This document shows, piece by piece, positions 39,424 through 40,884 of a DNA stretch of 40,884 bases. A program made the position numbers and the translations under genes. The stretch is from UMGS755 sp045602005 (lineage in GTDB: Bacteria; Bacillota; Clostridia; UBA1381; UBA9506). Below the pieces are notes generated by a model that was not told the DNA's origin, searched no databases, and saw nothing but the letters and a program-made list of their open reading frames with translations. Every line of letters begins with the position of its first letter. Within the stretch, counting starts at the first letter, position 1. The stretch is from the NCBI GenBank assembly GCA_045602005.1, contig JAZSAS010000031.1:1-40884 (forward strand). The letters run 5' to 3'.

Positions 39424-40638
39424 ATGGCAAGATCTGGCGGACCGGGTTCATTTGTATTCGGTGATGAAGAAAGAAAAGAAGTTATGGAAGTCCTGGACGG
39501 ACGCTATTTGTTCCGTTACGGCGCAGCAGATGCTGAAGGCTACACCCACAAGGTTGTTGACTTTGAGGATGAGCTGAAGAAGGTAATGGGAGCTAAATAT
39601 GCAGTTGCTACCACCAGCGGTACATGCTCACTGCTGGCAGCATTGGCAGCACTGGGTATCGGTGCTGGCGATGAAGTTATCGTTCCGGGTTATACCTTCA
39701 TTGCTTCCATCTCTACCATCATGCTGGCAGGTGCTATTCCTGTTTTAGCTGAAATTGATGAATCCTTAACCATTGACGTAACTAAGATTGAATCTTTAAT
39801 TACTCCGAAAACTAAGGCTATTCTCCCTGTACATATGCTGGGTAACCCCTGTAAACTGGACGAGATTATGGCTATCGCTAAGAAACATAATCTGTATGTT
39901 CTGGAAGACTGCTGTCAGGCTGTTGGTGCAAGCTACAAAGGCAAGCGCTGCGGTACCCATGGTGACATCGGTGCTTTCTCATTAAACGTATTTAAGACCA
40001 TCTCCACCGGTGACGGCGGTGCGGTTATCACCAACGACGAAAATCTGTATGAAAGAGCATTCGGTTATCATGACCAGGGTCACAAACCCAACCGTCTGGG
40101 CGTTGAAGTTGGTAACAGAAGCTTAATCGGTATGAACATGAGAATGAACGAGCTGACCGGTGCTGTTGCATTAGCTCAGACCCGCAAACTTGACGAGATT
40201 CTGACCACTCTGCGTTATAAGAAAGCAATGCTGAAAGACCTGCTTTCTGACCTGCCGCACATCTCCTTTAGAACCATCAACGATGAAGGCGAATGCGCAA
40301 CACTCTTAACCATTCTGTTTGACACCAAAGAACTGGCAGAAGCATTCTGCGAAAAGACCGGCGGTCGTCCCATTGCTTACTCCGGCTGGCATGTATACAA
40401 CAACATGGAGCAGGTGTTAGAGAAAAAGCTGGCTGCACCGACCAACAACGTTAACGACAGAGTTTATAAGAAGAATATGCTGCCTCAGACAGACGATATT
40501 CTGGGCAGAGCCGTTAACATCAGCGTTGGTGTTGTTGATAAGGGTCTGGGCTCCGGTTATGGTATTAACATCCTGTCTACCGAAGAGGAAATCAAGCAGG
40601 TTGCTCAGAACATCAGAGAAATCATTTTGAGCCTGTAA
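39424..40638 (+). CDS. DegT/DnrJ/EryC1/StrS-family aminotransferase
   Basis: A 404-residue PLP-dependent aminotransferase of the group that acts on keto-sugars and keto-inositols. PLP contacts are visible: TSGTCSLLAALAAL, PGYTFIASI, EDCCQAVGAS (Asp162), and the PLP lysine Lys191 in SLNVFKTISTGDGGAVITND; EDCCQ replaces the common EDAAQ. The start MARSGGPGSFVFGDEERKEV resembles scyllo-inosose aminotransferases, so an inositol or sugar substrate is possible but unproven. Codons are strongly biased to favoured ones (like the ribosomal protein genes), suggesting high expression. An isomerase-like gene follows at 40759. Promoter has a LacI-type operator. Confidence 0.88.
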   Translation: MARSGGPGSFVFGDEERKEVMEVLDGRYLFRYGAADAEGYTHKVVDFEDELKKVMGAKYAVATTSGTCSLLAALAALGIGAGDEVIVPGYTFIASISTIMLAGAIPVLAEIDESLTIDVTKIESLITPKTKAILPVHMLGNPCKLDEIMAIAKKHNLYVLEDCCQAVGASYKGKRCGTHGDIGAFSLNVFKTISTGDGGAVITNDENLYERAFGYHDQGHKPNRLGVEVGNRSLIGMNMRMNELTGAVALAQTRKLDEILTTLRYKKAMLKDLLSDLPHISFRTINDEGECATLLTILFDTKELAEAFCEKTGGRPIAYSGWHVYNNMEQVLEKKLAAPTNNVNDRVYKKNMLPQTDDILGRAVNISVGVVDKGLGSGYGINILSTEEEIKQVAQNIREIILSL

Positions 40639-40650
40639 TTTTAAAATTTG

Positions 40651-40682
40651 CGCAAGGTCGGTGCAAAACACCGACCTGTGCG
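40651..40682 (+). other. Hairpin between the aminotransferase and isomerase genes
   Basis: AGGTCGGTG (40655-40663), loop CAAAA, CACCGACCT (40669-40677), extended by GCGC/GTGCG. No T-run follows, so it is more likely an mRNA stability or processing element than a terminator. Confidence 0.55.
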
Positions 40683-40758
40683 TAGACTTACATCTAAAAA
40701 AGAACAATCTCCCCTAAGGAGATAAACACGAAAAATAAAAAATTCGGAGGTAACTAAC

Positions 40759-40884
40759 ATGAGCAGATTTAAGTATTCTGTAGGTCCCTGGAACGTGCAC
40801 GAAGGTGCAGACGCATACGGCCCTGCCGTACGTGATTCTATTCCCTTTGAGGAAAAGCTGAAAACCTTTAAGGAAATCGGCTTT
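40759..40884 (+). CDS. Sugar isomerase/epimerase-like TIM-barrel protein, N-terminal part (cut by window edge)
   Basis: The first 42 residues, MSRFKYSVGPWNVHEGADAYGPAVRDSIPFEEKLKTFKEIGF, run off the right edge. They match the start of xylose-isomerase-like TIM-barrel proteins (GPWNVHEGAD, then a FxxxGPxVR segment and a helix of the form EEKLKxFKExGF). GGAGG lies eight bases before the ATG. It is probably in one operon with the aminotransferase, 120 bases upstream. Substrate cannot be told from this part. Confidence 0.75.
   Translation, partial: MSRFKYSVGPWNVHEGADAYGPAVRDSIPFEEKLKTFKEIGF

Overview
The window looks like chromosome of a strictly anaerobic, Gram-positive member of the Clostridia. 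The signs are a multi-subunit [FeFe]-hydrogenase operon of the HndABCD/HydABC type, Shine-Dalgarno sites in front of nearly every gene, TTG starts, a zinc-ribbon L33, r-protein leaders of the Firmicutes type, a LytR-CpsA-Psr cell-wall protein and oxygen-sensitive Fe-S enzymes of the 2-hydroxyacyl-CoA dehydratase superfamily. I cannot name a species. Most of the window is housekeeping DNA, with a few accessory or regulatory islands.

Layout. 1-4082 (minus): hydrogenase operon hndA, HATPase protein, hndB, hndC, hndD (hndD runs off the left edge), with its promoter at about 4054-4082. 4311-6193 (plus): truB and ribF. 6210-6816: terminator and a non-coding stretch with three degenerate copies of a palindromic repeat and a further palindrome-rich segment. 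6817-7429: a divergent XRE-repressor/small-protein pair with a mirrored operator. 7759-12549: a two-gene activase/2-hydroxyacyl-CoA dehydratase-like system plus an HD hydrolase. 12686-17531: murD followed by three overlapping M42 peptidase genes and a small membrane protein. 17602-19779: MarR regulator with a long palindromic operator, a HAD phosphatase and a DegV protein. 19788-21391: AT-rich divergent tetR/zinc-exporter pair. 21483-22651: structured, probably riboswitch-controlled Na+/Ca2+ antiporter gene. 22723-26351: rpmG-secE-nusG-rplK-rplA-rplJ-rplL with two L1-type sites and an L10 leader. 26409-34652 (minus): AEC transporter, purE, purC, hisC, miaB, ylbF-like, mutS, smpB. 34836-37206 (plus): LCP protein, rsmA, a small lipoprotein. 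37281-40884 (plus): uxuA and its SDR partner, then a DegT-type aminotransferase and the start of a sugar isomerase, the latter pair behind a perfect LacI-type palindrome.

How the genes work together. The hydrogenase complex recycles NAD(P)H (and perhaps ferredoxin) by making H2. The translation/transcription block is classically autoregulated through L1 and L10 RNA sites. The minus-strand block mixes purine synthesis, histidine synthesis, tRNA modification and mismatch repair in one closely packed run. The right end appears to be a sugar-acid/amino-sugar catabolic or biosynthetic region.

The most interesting items for follow-up are the unassigned structured leader before the cation antiporter (21549-21673), the XRE/78-residue-protein locus with its mirrored operator (6817-7429), the three overlapping M42 peptidase genes, the stand-alone HATPase inside the hydrogenase operon, and the LacI-type operator in front of the aminotransferase. 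None amounts to a clear new defence or mobile system; no CRISPR array, transposase, prophage, rRNA or tRNA gene was seen.
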